Part shown: one piece after another, positions 1 through 5,709 of the stretch
Layout: every line of letters starts with the position of its first letter
Position numbering within the stretch: position 1 is the stretch's first letter
NCBI GenBank assembly: GCA_045605145.1
Contig: JAZUPH010000043.1
Coordinates: 1-11,045, forward strand
Direction: 5' to 3'
DNA from: CAMNAO01 sp045605145
Lineage (GTDB): Bacteria > Bacillota > Clostridia > Oscillospirales > Oscillospiraceae
DNA length: 11,045 nt
The notes under the pieces: model-generated
Told to the model about the DNA's origin: nothing
The model's input: only the letters and a program-made list of their open reading frames with translations
Database searches by the model: none
Program-made: the position numbers and the translations under genes

Positions 1-564
1 GACGATGCGCTTATACTGGCCGAACATATAGCCCACCTCGCGGGAGCCGACGCCGATGTCGCCGGCGGGCACGTCGGTATCGGGGCCGATGTGACGGTAC
101 ATCTCGGTCATAAGGCTCTGGCAGAAGCGCATGACCTCGCCGTCGCTCTTGCCCTTGGGGTCAAAGTCACTGCCGCCCTTGCCGCCGCCCATGGGCAGGC
201 CGGTAAGGCTGTTTTTGAAGGTCTGCTCGAAGCCCAAAAACTTCATAACAGACAGATTTACGCTGGGATGGAAGCGCATACCGCCCTTGTAGGGGCCGAT
301 GGCGGAGTTGAACTGGATACGGTAGCCGGTGTTCACGCGCACTTTGCCGCTGTCATCCACCCAGGGGATGCGGAAGATGATGGTGCGCTCAGGCTCTACC
401 ATGCGCTCGATAATGCCGGCCTTTTCATAGGCGGGGTTAGCCTCAACCACGGGGGCAAGAGACTCAAGCACTTCTTTAACTGCCTGCAAAAACTCCTTCT
501 CGTGGGGGTTCTTTTTGCACAGGTCAGTATATACACCGTTGAGATATGCATTGTTGATTTCCAT
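1..564 (-). CDS. gdhA: NADP-type glutamate dehydrogenase, N-terminal part (cut by window edge)
   Basis: Cytoplasmic enzyme that reductively aminates 2-oxoglutarate with ammonium to give glutamate (nitrogen assimilation), normally a hexamer. The visible 188 residues start MEINNAYLNGVYTDL and carry the hallmarks of the hexameric GDH family: PYKGGMRFHP with substrate-binding Lys93, LGFEQTFKNSLTG, the catalytic glycine-rich PMGGGKGG with Lys129, and PAGDIGVGSRE with the conserved Asp169. The usual length is about 445 residues, so the C-terminal Rossmann NAD(P) domain lies beyond the left edge. The ATG at 564-562 is preceded by a clear AAAGGTGG ribosome binding site. The NADP preference is inferred from similarity to the bacterial anabolic subfamily, not from visible cofactor residues. 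The gene follows dnaX-ybaB on the same strand but has its own strong promoter (638-666), so it is probably a separate unit. Confidence 0.96.
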   Translation of the reverse strand, partial: MEINNAYLNGVYTDLCKKNPHEKEFLQAVKEVLESLAPVVEANPAYEKAGIIERMVEPERTIIFRIPWVDDSGKVRVNTGYRIQFNSAIGPYKGGMRFHPSVNLSVMKFLGFEQTFKNSLTGLPMGGGKGGSDFDPKGKSDGEVMRFCQSLMTEMYRHIGPDTDVPAGDIGVGSREVGYMFGQYKRIV

Positions 565-612
565 ATTGACCACCTTTCATGCGGACTTATGCCGCTGCAG
601 TTCAAATAACAC

Positions 613-637
613 AGCCCCAGTCTCAGGGACTGGGGCT
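613..637 (-). terminator. 10-bp perfect inverted repeat: possible ybaB terminator and/or gdhA operator
   Basis: AGCCCCAGTC (613-622) is perfectly complementary to GACTGGGGCT (628-637) around a 5-nt loop. On the minus strand the hairpin is followed by TGTGTTATTT, a moderately U-rich tail. It could therefore terminate readthrough RNA from dnaX-ybaB. It also abuts the -10 box of the gdhA promoter. The predicted gdhA start (about 631) falls inside its first arm, so gdhA mRNA started there would lack the full hairpin. The repeat could instead be a protein-binding operator. The structure is seen directly; both functions are inferred. Confidence 0.6.
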
Positions 638-666
638 ATTATATGCTTTGCCGGGTTAAATTGCAA
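638..666 (-). promoter_or_regulatory. sigma-A type promoter of gdhA
   Basis: On the minus strand, -35 TTGCAA (666-661), a spacer of exactly 17 nt, and a perfect -10 TATAAT (643-638). The predicted transcription start is near 631, giving a leader of about 67 nt before the gdhA ATG at 564. Confidence 0.8.
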
Positions 667-794
667 CAGTTTTGCAGCAATTATATGATGCGAAAATCAT
701 ATTTTTACAATTTTCACAATCATACGCCCATTCTGCGGGCAGTTTTTGAATGTTTTTATGGCTGCCTCTTGCAATATTCGGGCCGTGCAGCTTA

Positions 795-1166
795 TCAGAA
801 GCCCAGGCCCATGCCCATGCCGCCGGTGATGGAGGCCATGCCGCTCTCCATTGCCGCGTCCGCGGTACGCATCGCCTCATTGACGGCGGCGATGATCATA
901 TCGCTGAGCATTTCAACATCATCGGGATCCACGGCTTCGGGATTTATCTCCAGCTTCAAAAGCTCATGCTTGCCGCTGACAGTGGCGGTGACCATGCTGC
1001 CGCCGGATGATGCGGTGTATTCCTGCGCCTGCAGCTCCTCCTGCTTTTTGAGCATATCCTGCTGCATCTTCTGCGCTTTCTTGAGCATATCCATGTTTAC
1101 GCCGCCGCCATAGCCGCCGCGTCCGCCGCCGCCGTAGCTGCCGCCTCTGAATCCGCCTTTTGCCAT
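795..1166 (-). CDS. ybaB: YbaB/EbfC family nucleoid-associated protein
   Basis: Small DNA-binding protein (123 aa) of the YbaB/EbfC family, which forms dimers that bind DNA and is typically encoded next to dnaX. The core is recognisable from residue about 24: MDMLKKAQKMQQDMLKKQEELQ forms the family's amphipathic helix. It is followed by the beta strands (MVTATVSGKHELLKLEINPEAVDP) and a helix with EMLSDMIIAAVNEAMRTAD, matching the family's conserved D-x-E-x-L-x-D-x-I-x-A-A-x-N-x-A pattern. The first 22 residues are Gly/Arg/Tyr-rich. The ATG at 1166 is supported by an AGGAAG ribosome binding site; Gly-rich N termini also occur in other clostridial YbaB proteins as I recall them. It lies 90 nt downstream of dnaX and is probably cotranscribed. 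recR, often the next gene in this cluster, is not present here. Confidence 0.93.
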   Translation of the reverse strand: MAKGGFRGGSYGGGGRGGYGGGVNMDMLKKAQKMQQDMLKKQEELQAQEYTASSGGSMVTATVSGKHELLKLEINPEAVDPDDVEMLSDMIIAAVNEAMRTADAAMESGMASITGGMGMGLGF

Positions 1167-1215
1167 AATTATCTTCCTTTCTTTATGTGTATGTTGTCAC
1201 TTATCTTTATATAAC

Positions 1216-1238
1216 GCAGCGCCTTTTTCAAGCGCCGC
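1216..1238 (-). other. hairpin in the dnaX-ybaB intergenic gap
   Basis: On the minus strand the 9-nt arms GCGGCGCTT and AGGCGCTGC can pair (two G-U wobbles) around a GAAAA loop. The sequence that follows, GTTATATAAAG, is A/T-rich but lacks a proper U run, so it is at best a weak attenuator or an RNA processing/stability element between dnaX and ybaB. Confidence 0.35.
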
Positions 1239-1256
1239 GATGGGATGGCTAAGCAC

Positions 1257-2972
1257 TCAGCCGAGGCCCTTCAGCTTAAGCAGATTCTCAAGCTCGTCCA
1301 TGCTGCGCTTTTGCACCTGTGGCGTGGCAAGTGCCATGGTAACCACGGCGGGCTTGCCCGTGACCTGCGTCACCGCCTCACCAAGGACAGAACGCACCTC
1401 TTCCCTGTCCAGGTAGTCCAGCGTGCCCTGGGCGTATATGCCCAGCTCCAGCCGGGCGCCGTTCAGCTCGGCACGGAAATTCGCCGCGTTGGAAAGGTAT
1501 ATCCTCGCCAGCCGCTCCAGCCGGGGCTTTGCCGCTTCAAATATCGCGGACCAGCCGCCTTTATCTCCGGCAGCGGGCTGGGTGGGAGTGGGCTGCTGTG
1601 CCGCCGCTTCACGAACAGGCGCTGCGTTGGGTGCAGTACTCACCGGACGGCGCTCCGGCTCGGCCCGGCGGGCGGGCGGGGCAGGCGCCTTGGGTACAGG
1701 CCGGGGCTCCGGCGGGTCATCACGCCAGGGAAGATCCTCCTGCTCGGGCTTTGCCGCCGCTGCAGGACGGGTGGGAGCGGGGGTTTCATTTGTTATGTCA
1801 ACCGGCGCAGATGGGGCGGCGGCGAAATTGCCGTTTCTGAGCGCCTCTTCCAGCTTTTCAACGCGGCTGTAAAGGGCGGCGGGAGCATCGTCCAGCTCCT
1901 CACGGCAGATGCGGATAATGCACAACTCGGCAACGGTCCGGCGCCCGGCATTGCGGTACATCTCTGCCACGGCGGACTGCAGCGCGTTGATACAGCCGGT
2001 GAGTCGGGCAGGGCCGAAAGCCTTGGCACAGCTTATGACCAGATCACGGTCGTACATGCCGCTAAGAAGATTTGTATTTCTGTCGCGGGTGACGCGGACG
2101 ATAAGCGCGTCACGCATAAGGCCGCTCAGCTCGCCGAGAACGGAGGCCATGTCCTTACCCTCACGCCACAGGCCGTCCAGAACGGACAGAGCCGTACCGG
2201 CGTCACCGGCGGCGATGGCGTCAAGAAGGCGGCGGGTGCCGTCATTACCGGCAAGACCCACAGTGTCGTTGACCCGCTGGGTATCGATCGTACCCTCCCA
2301 GGCGCACTGGTCAAGAAGGCTCAGCCCGTCACGAAGAGAACCCTCGGCAAGCCGGGCGAGCAATGCGGCGGCATCCTCGGTAAGGCTCATCCCCTCCTGG
2401 GCGGCGACATACTCCATCCTGCGGCGCATGCTGTCGTCGGAAATGCGCTTGAACTGGAAGCGCTGGCAGCGGGAGAGAATGGTGGCCGGCACCTTGTGCA
2501 GCTCAGTGGTAGCAAGGATGAATATAAGATGAGCCGGCGGCTCTTCCAATATCTTCAAAAGCGCGTTGAAGGCACTGGTGGAGAGCATATGTACCTCGTC
2601 CACGATGTAAACGCGTTTTTTCACCTCTGCCGGGGAAAAGACAGCCTCTTCCCTAAGGGCGCGGATGTTGTCAACGCCGTTGTTGGAGGCGGCGTCCAGC
2701 TCTTCAACATCCATGACGGCGCCGCTCTCAATGCCCAGACACGAAGGGCAGCAGTTGCAGGGGTTGCCGTCGATGGGATTTTCGCAGTTGACGGCCCGGG
2801 CCAGTATCTTGGCGCAGGTGGTCTTGCCCGTGCCGCGGGTACCCACGAACAGATAGGCGTGGGAGATCTTATCCTCACGCACCTGGCGCTTCAGGGTCTG
2901 GGTGACATGCTCCTGCCCCACCACGTCATCAAAGCTGCGCGGACGCCATTTGCGGTAAAGTGCCTGATACAC
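1257..2972 (-). CDS. dnaX: DNA polymerase III subunits gamma and tau
   Basis: AAA+ clamp-loader ATPase of the replicative polymerase, 571 aa. Seen in order: N-terminal MYQALYRKWRP-type motif, with the start codon being GTG; Walker A GTRGTGKT (44-51); the DnaX zinc-finger cysteines C63, C72, C75, C78; Walker B VYIVDEVH (D125, E126); sensor 1 ATTE (about 154-157); and the SRC arginine finger (R168). The clamp-loader collar domain follows, then a long Pro/Ala/Arg-rich linker (roughly residues 370-470) and a short C-terminal tau-like domain. An in-frame extension of 50 codons exists upstream, but it runs into the SRP RNA and has no family similarity. The GTG at 2972-2970 has a perfect AAGGAGG six bases upstream and begins exactly at the family's conserved N terminus. 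I saw no A-rich slippery heptamer, so I do not predict a programmed frameshift. It is probably transcribed from the ffs promoter or a weak unseen one, and continues into ybaB. Confidence 0.97.
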   Translation of the reverse strand: MYQALYRKWRPRSFDDVVGQEHVTQTLKRQVREDKISHAYLFVGTRGTGKTTCAKILARAVNCENPIDGNPCNCCPSCLGIESGAVMDVEELDAASNNGVDNIRALREEAVFSPAEVKKRVYIVDEVHMLSTSAFNALLKILEEPPAHLIFILATTELHKVPATILSRCQRFQFKRISDDSMRRRMEYVAAQEGMSLTEDAAALLARLAEGSLRDGLSLLDQCAWEGTIDTQRVNDTVGLAGNDGTRRLLDAIAAGDAGTALSVLDGLWREGKDMASVLGELSGLMRDALIVRVTRDRNTNLLSGMYDRDLVISCAKAFGPARLTGCINALQSAVAEMYRNAGRRTVAELCIIRICREELDDAPAALYSRVEKLEEALRNGNFAAAPSAPVDITNETPAPTRPAAAAKPEQEDLPWRDDPPEPRPVPKAPAPPARRAEPERRPVSTAPNAAPVREAAAQQPTPTQPAAGDKGGWSAIFEAAKPRLERLARIYLSNAANFRAELNGARLELGIYAQGTLDYLDREEVRSVLGEAVTQVTGKPAVVTMALATPQVQKRSMDELENLLKLKGLG

Positions 2973-2978
2973 GGTCTG

Positions 2979-2985
2979 CCTCCTT
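2979..2985 (-). promoter_or_regulatory. ribosome binding site fixing the GTG start of dnaX
   Basis: AAGGAGG on the minus strand, six nucleotides before the GTG at 2972-2970. It decides the start against upstream in-frame ATG codons that would place the N terminus inside the SRP RNA. Confidence 0.85.
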
Positions 2986-3024
2986 CTTATGGGAAATTGC
3001 CCCGCGGGCGGAAATGGATATGGA

Positions 3025-3327
3025 AAGTGCGCCGCCCGACAAGACCGCACACCGGCCTTTGACAATCCCTGTATGACCGCTTCGATACCCTTCAGCTCCG
3101 GGTCGGTAGCCTCGCGGCACACCCAGGGTTCCGCTTAATGCTGCTCGGTTCCCCGCCTGACATGGTTCACAGTCCTGCGTTGCGCAAGACCGACCCTTCA
3201 GCGCTGTCAGATAAAGGCTGCATCACACAGGAAAGCCGGGGGCCGGGATCATCCCCGCTGTAGCGGATTGCGAGTACAGGGCACCGCTAGCTCCCCGATC
3301 AGTGCGGCCTTGTCAGGCGGCGCACCT
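3025..3327 (-). ncRNA. ffs: signal recognition particle RNA, large Firmicutes type with Alu domain
   Basis: RNA scaffold of the signal recognition particle; it binds Ffh (SRP54) for cotranslational targeting of membrane and secreted proteins. The S-domain hallmark is present on the minus strand at 3161-3140: GTCAGG, then a CGG-GGAA-CCG hairpin with the conserved GGAA tetraloop, then GAGCAGC and TTAAG. The Alu domain is present near the 5' end at about 3296-3275 (GGGGAGCTAGCGGTGCCCTG), followed by CGCAATCCGCTA, matching the clostridial large SRP RNAs as I recall them. The two ends pair over about 26 bp (3302-3327 with 3025-3050, a few G-U pairs), which forms the closing helix and defines a molecule of about 300 nt. 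The exact ends are estimates from that helix. It lies directly upstream of dnaX, a common Firmicutes arrangement. No terminator is visible between the two. Confidence 0.93.
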
Positions 3328-3349
3328 GACAAAGCAAAAAAGCCTTCGC

Positions 3350-3393
3350 CCATGGCCGTCCATGGACTTTCACCATGGTATTATAACCCATGG
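3350..3393. repeat. cluster of four CCATGG palindromes
   Basis: CCATGG occurs at 3350-3355, 3360-3365, 3373-3378 and 3388-3393. Three are centres of longer palindromes: GTCCATGGAC, ACCATGGT and CCCATGGG. One sits in the promoter spacer and the others at or just after the predicted start of the SRP RNA transcript. Function unknown. Confidence 0.6.
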
Positions 3394-3408
3394 GTCAAAT
3401 TTTATCAA
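3380..3408 (-). promoter_or_regulatory. sigma-A type promoter of the SRP RNA gene (and probably dnaX-ybaB)
   Basis: On the minus strand, -35 TTGATA (3408-3403), a 17-nt spacer, and a perfect -10 TATAAT (3385-3380). The predicted start near 3373 gives a 5' leader of about 45 nt before the closing helix of the SRP RNA. This leader must be removed if the mature RNA begins at the helix. Four CCATGG palindromes lie in the promoter and leader. Confidence 0.8.
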
Positions 3409-3445
3409 CCATAATTTTGCCCGTTCACGGTTTGTTTTTCTTTTC

Positions 3446-3469
3446 GCCGTACAACGGCTGTGGTATAAT
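3446..3469 (+). promoter_or_regulatory. orphan extended -10 promoter with an embedded dyad
   Basis: A TG-G-TATAAT extended -10 element (TATAAT at 3464-3469) points rightward, divergent from the SRP RNA promoter. The -35 (TTTTCG, 3441-3446) is poor. Just upstream of the -10 is a small dyad, GCCGT-aca-ACGGC (3446-3458), which could be an operator. No credible gene lies downstream before the repeat cluster, so this may drive a small RNA, be a remnant, or be chance. Confidence 0.4.
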
Positions 3470-3540
3470 TGTCGGGCAGTGAGGAGTGGATGGATTGGCA
3501 ATGTTACACAGCTGTCCGTAGGGAGCGCTGCAAGTTTGCA

Positions 3541-3663
3541 TGTCATTGCGAGGAGCGAAGCGACGTGGCAATCCGTTTTTTCTCCTGCGCTAATTTTGTG
3601 GCCTGCGCCGCACATAAGGCGCGGATTGCCACAGCCAGTCTGCGGACTGGTTTCGCAATGACA
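3541..3663. repeat. MITE-like palindromic element, TGTCATTGCGA family
   Basis: The ends are perfect inverted repeats: TGTCATTGCGA (3541-3551) and TCGCAATGACA (3653-3663). Inside them is a second inverted pair, GGCAATCCG (3568-3576 region) and CGGATTGCC (about 3622-3630). Each arm holds its own small variable core; the right one is a CCAGTC/GACTGG hairpin. This 123-bp structure matches a palindromic repeat known from many Clostridia intergenic regions. It encodes no transposase, so it would depend on an enzyme in trans if mobile. Confidence 0.8.
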
Positions 3664-3713
3664 GGCTGACCTGATAAACACCGCACATATCCCTGCAATT
3701 TTGCGATCTTAAA

Positions 3714-3756
3714 TGTCATTGCGAGGGAGTGTCGGAAACACGACCATGGCAATCCC
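3714..3756. repeat. solitary arm of the TGTCATTGCGA repeat family
   Basis: It begins with TGTCATTGCGAGG and ends with TGGCAATCCCC, the same outer and inner motifs as one arm of the element at 3541-3663. The core between them differs (GTGTCGG...ACACGAC). No matching second arm is visible to the right, so it is either a half element or a degraded copy. Confidence 0.65.
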
Positions 3757-3840
3757 CATCCCCGTCCCTTATGAGCAATTATGCACACATACCGCAAGGT
3801 GGAGGCTTGCTCCCGGCTCCTGGACCGTGGCAGCGCATCG

Positions 3841-3867
3841 CGGGCAATTCGCTAATCACCCCTACGG
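3841..3867. repeat. degenerate palindrome resembling another clostridial intergenic repeat
   Basis: CGGGCAATTCGCTAATCACCCCTACGG is an imperfect dyad around CGC. It resembles the frequent 'GTAGGGGCGATTCGCGAATCGCCC' type intergenic repeat as I remember it. The match is from memory and the copy is decayed. Confidence 0.3.
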
Positions 3868-3900
3868 CTTTCTTTGTCAGCTTTGCATTAAGTGCCGCTA

Positions 3901-3948
3901 TGTCACTGCGTTCCGAGCGGCACTAAAATTCTGAGGAACGTAGTGACG
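3901..3948. repeat. inverted repeat with TGTCACTGCGTTCC arms
   Basis: TGTCACTGCGTTCC (3901-3914) pairs with GGAACGTAGTGACG (3935-3948) over 13 of 14 positions, counting one G-U. The arms enclose about 20 nt. The right arm is shared with the left arm of the adjacent repeat at 3929-4006, so the two form an overlapping composite. Confidence 0.6.
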
Positions 3949-4006
3949 AAGAATCTTAACCGATACTGCACTGCAAAAAGATCCTTCGCTTGCGCTCAGG
4001 ATGACA
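3929..4006. repeat. MITE-like palindrome, CTGAGG...GAAGAATCTT family
   Basis: The left arm 3929-3957 (TTCTGAGG...GAAGAATCTT) and right arm 3978-4006 (AAGATCCTTCG...CAGGATGACA) are imperfect inverted repeats around a 20-nt centre. This family is common between genes in Clostridia and yields spurious 'CHPERKRRI' peptides when translated. It stands just downstream of the lipoprotein terminator. Confidence 0.65.
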
Positions 4007-4072
4007 GGGGTGCGGTGCATTTTGCAGACCATTAGAGACAATCAATCTTTCAGCCACCCACACGGCATACAA

Positions 4073-4103
4073 AACGCCGCCCGAAGCAACCCCGGGCGGC
4101 GTT
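4073..4103 (-). terminator. rho-independent terminator of the lipoprotein gene
   Basis: AACGCCGCCCG (4073-4083) and CGGGCGGCGTT (4093-4103) form a perfect 11-bp GC-rich stem with a 9-nt loop. On the minus strand the stem runs into GTTTTGTATG, a T-rich tail. It lies 15 nt past the stop codon of the 4119-4808 gene. Confidence 0.85.
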
Positions 4104-4118
4104 GGTAAACGTTCGATT

Positions 4119-4808
4119 TTACATGCCCTGTCCAAGAGCATCTGCAAGGGCATTTATTCCATTGACAACACGGTCGTATGGGTCAGCAACAGCCTCGTCT
4201 TCGAAAATGCTTTCGATATATGCCGTGTCAATGTTGGGCAGATCCTCACCGGCCATGTAAACATACGCATCATTCAGGTCTGCATCGTACAACACATATA
4301 CCAAACACTCAACCGCGCCGCCATCCTCAGCAACAATGTTGGGCGCAAACGCCTCAGCCCGCTCCTGTGCGCTTTGCTGTGAGGGTTCTTCCCCCTCCAG
4401 CGCCTTATGCAGCTCAACGCGAACCGTCCAGCCCCTTTCTCGCGCCATATCGCCGAAGCTGCCTTCTATCAGGTCGCCTATCGGCGCTTTTTCGCCGGTA
4501 TTGCCAAGTCCGTAATATCCCCACACCGCGCCGCCATTTATACTCATATCAAGGGAGCCGGGCTGTTTCTGGGTGGGCTCGTCTGCTCTCTCATCTTGAA
4601 CTGGCTCTTCTTCGACGTTTGCTTCCGCTTCGTCCTCTTTTTCGTTATTTGTATCCGGCACCGTCACCTCAATATTTGACGTCTCTGTCATACCGGCAGT
4701 TTCGTCCACCGCACTGCCTTTATCATTACAGGCCACAAGCATGCTTGCAAGCAAAGTCACAACAAGCACAGCCGCGAGCCAAATTGACATTCTCTTAATT
4801 GATTTCAT
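4119..4808 (-). CDS. putative lipoprotein of unknown function
   Basis: A 229-aa secreted lipoprotein. MKSIKRMSIWL starts a classic signal with a hydrophobic stretch and a lipobox, LVAC, with the acylated cysteine at position 27. After it comes an acidic, Glu/Asp/Thr/Pro-rich tether (roughly 30-95), then a compact domain of about 130 residues starting near SINGGAVWGYYGLGNTGEKAP. I do not recognise this domain. It contains two blocks typical of a mixed alpha/beta fold (GWTVRVELHKAL and VECLVYVLYDADLNDAYVYMAG) and an N-terminal 'GEKAPIGDL' loop. The ATG at 4808 was preferred because AAGGAGA lies just upstream; an earlier in-frame ATG (4832) would include that site in the coding region. It has its own promoter (4856-4884) and terminator, so it is probably monocistronic. 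It is anchored outside the membrane; its substrate or partner is unknown. Confidence 0.85.
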   Translation of the reverse strand: MKSIKRMSIWLAAVLVVTLLASMLVACNDKGSAVDETAGMTETSNIEVTVPDTNNEKEDEAEANVEEEPVQDERADEPTQKQPGSLDMSINGGAVWGYYGLGNTGEKAPIGDLIEGSFGDMARERGWTVRVELHKALEGEEPSQQSAQERAEAFAPNIVAEDGGAVECLVYVLYDADLNDAYVYMAGEDLPNIDTAYIESIFEDEAVADPYDRVVNGINALADALGQGM

Positions 4809-4855
4809 CGCAAACAAATCTCCTTCCACCATATTATCAAGCGTTCACGTTGTGC

Positions 4856-4884
4856 ATTATATCACAATTCATCAACATCTTCAA
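4856..4884 (-). promoter_or_regulatory. sigma-A type promoter of the lipoprotein gene
   Basis: On the minus strand, -35 TTGAAG (4884-4879), a 17-nt spacer, and a perfect -10 TATAAT (4861-4856). The predicted start is about 4849, giving a 5' leader of about 40 nt. The divergent gene at 4920 shares this short intergenic space; I do not see an equally convincing plus-strand promoter. Confidence 0.75.
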
Positions 4885-4919
4885 GCAAAATTTCGTTAAC
4901 AACGCCCAAAGGAGCCTTT

Positions 4920-5615
4920 ATGTCCAACATCATCATTTCCGCCGAAGCACCCCGGGAAATAATAGAATACATCAAATCCCTCGGTCACGAGGTCTACTCA
5001 CTCACCGGCCGGGGCGTGCTGCCGCCGGTGCGCTGCCACGCGGATATGTTCATCTGCAGGCTGACAGAGGACGCCATTATTAGCGCCCTTGAGGACGAAC
5101 TGACCCCCGGCTACCCGCAGGAGACCGCCTTCAACGCCCTTGTGATGCAAAACAAGCTGTTCTGCCGCACTGCATCAGCCTCACCCCGCCTTTTGGACGC
5201 GGCAAGGGCTTTGGGGATGTCCGTCATTCCCGTCAAACAGGGCTACGCCGCCTGCAGCGTGTGCAGGGTGAGCGATAATGCCGCCATCACCGCCGACAGC
5301 GGCATGGCAGCGGCGCTGGAGGGTGCAGGCATTGATGTGCTGCGCATACGCCCCGGTCATATCCTGCTGCCCGGCTATGACACGGGCTTTATCGGCGGGG
5401 CGTCCGCACTGTTGGACGGCAGGCTCATCTTCTTCGGCAACGCCGCCGGGCACCCGGATTGGCGGCAAATGGAGCAGTTTATTGCCGCACGGGGTATAGA
5501 ATACAAAATTTTTCCCACCCTCCCCCTGACCGATCTGGGTGGGCTGGTGCAGGCGGACAATGTTGGCGATCTGATGCAAAATAAGCCCGCTTTTAGCCTG
5601 ATTAAACCCTTGTAA
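4920..5615 (+). CDS. DUF6873-like (GME-fold) protein, function unknown
   Basis: A 231-aa soluble protein without signal peptide or membrane segment. It starts MSNIIISAEAPREIIEYIKS with a strong AAAGGAG five nucleotides before the ATG. It resembles the clostridial proteins labelled DUF6873, placed in the guanidino-group-modifying-enzyme (pentein) fold. Supporting blocks are LGHEVYSLTGRG, HADMFICRL, GYAACSVCRVSDNAAITADSG, RPGHILLPGYDTGFIGGAS and DGRLIFFGNAAGHPD. The alternation of short strands with Gly-rich turns fits a pentein. I cannot assign the catalytic Cys/His/Asp set; Cys candidates are in YAACSVCRVS. Family assignment is from memory. It lies divergent from the lipoprotein gene and 94 nt upstream of the kinase/FHA operon on the same strand. 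Readthrough is possible because no terminator is visible after it. Confidence 0.8.
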   Translation: MSNIIISAEAPREIIEYIKSLGHEVYSLTGRGVLPPVRCHADMFICRLTEDAIISALEDELTPGYPQETAFNALVMQNKLFCRTASASPRLLDAARALGMSVIPVKQGYAACSVCRVSDNAAITADSGMAAALEGAGIDVLRIRPGHILLPGYDTGFIGGASALLDGRLIFFGNAAGHPDWRQMEQFIAARGIEYKIFPTLPLTDLGGLVQADNVGDLMQNKPAFSLIKPL

Positions 5616-5639
5616 TGATGCCCCGGGATGGTGTATAAT
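5610..5639 (+). promoter_or_regulatory. probable promoter of the FHA-kinase-protease operon
   Basis: Perfect -10 TATAAT (5634-5639) with -35 TTGTAA (5610-5615) at an 18-nt spacing; the -35 overlaps the stop codon of the upstream gene. The predicted start is near 5646, about 64 nt before the first operon ATG. Confidence 0.6.
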
Positions 5640-5709
5640 GTACTTTAACATTTATTCTGCCTGATTATGACCATTTATCAAGATACTCGTTTTGGAGGCA
5701 CGATTACAT

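Larger units (their letters stand above)
3409..4072. other. gene-free intergenic region with repeat cluster
   Basis: About 660 bp between the SRP RNA promoter and the lipoprotein terminator. Open frames of 60-119 codons exist on both strands, but they run through palindromic repeats and give the characteristic spurious peptides (for example CHCEERSDVAI and CHPERKRRI). They also lack good ribosome binding sites. I find no tRNA and no conserved coding region. The supported content is the orphan promoter and the repeats listed separately. Confidence 0.75.

Noticed and set aside
1245..3062. 605-codon open frame on the plus strand across dnaX
   Set aside because: It is antisense to a clear dnaX, has no recognisable domain, and its length follows from the GC-rich codon pattern of dnaX on the other strand.
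2973..3122. 50-codon N-terminal extension of dnaX
   Set aside because: It overlaps the 3' part of the SRP RNA, has no DnaX similarity, and the GTG at 2972 has a perfect ribosome binding site.
3328..3349. Possible terminator upstream of the SRP RNA (T-run CTTTTTTG on the minus strand)
   Set aside because: The stem before the T-run is only about 3 bp unless the CCATGG palindromes pair, and it would cut off the SRP RNA from its own promoter.
3302..3797. Several 60-119 codon frames with peptides such as VIARSEATWQS or CHCEERSDVAI
   Set aside because: These are the familiar spurious translations of the palindromic TGTCATTGCGAGG repeats, not genes.
3541..4006. Possible CRISPR array
   Set aside because: The repeats are palindromic, differ from one another, and lack regular 30-40 bp spacers; there are no cas genes.
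3956..4153. 65-codon minus-strand frame with CHPERKRRI
   Set aside because: It runs through a repeat and the lipoprotein terminator; a spurious translation.
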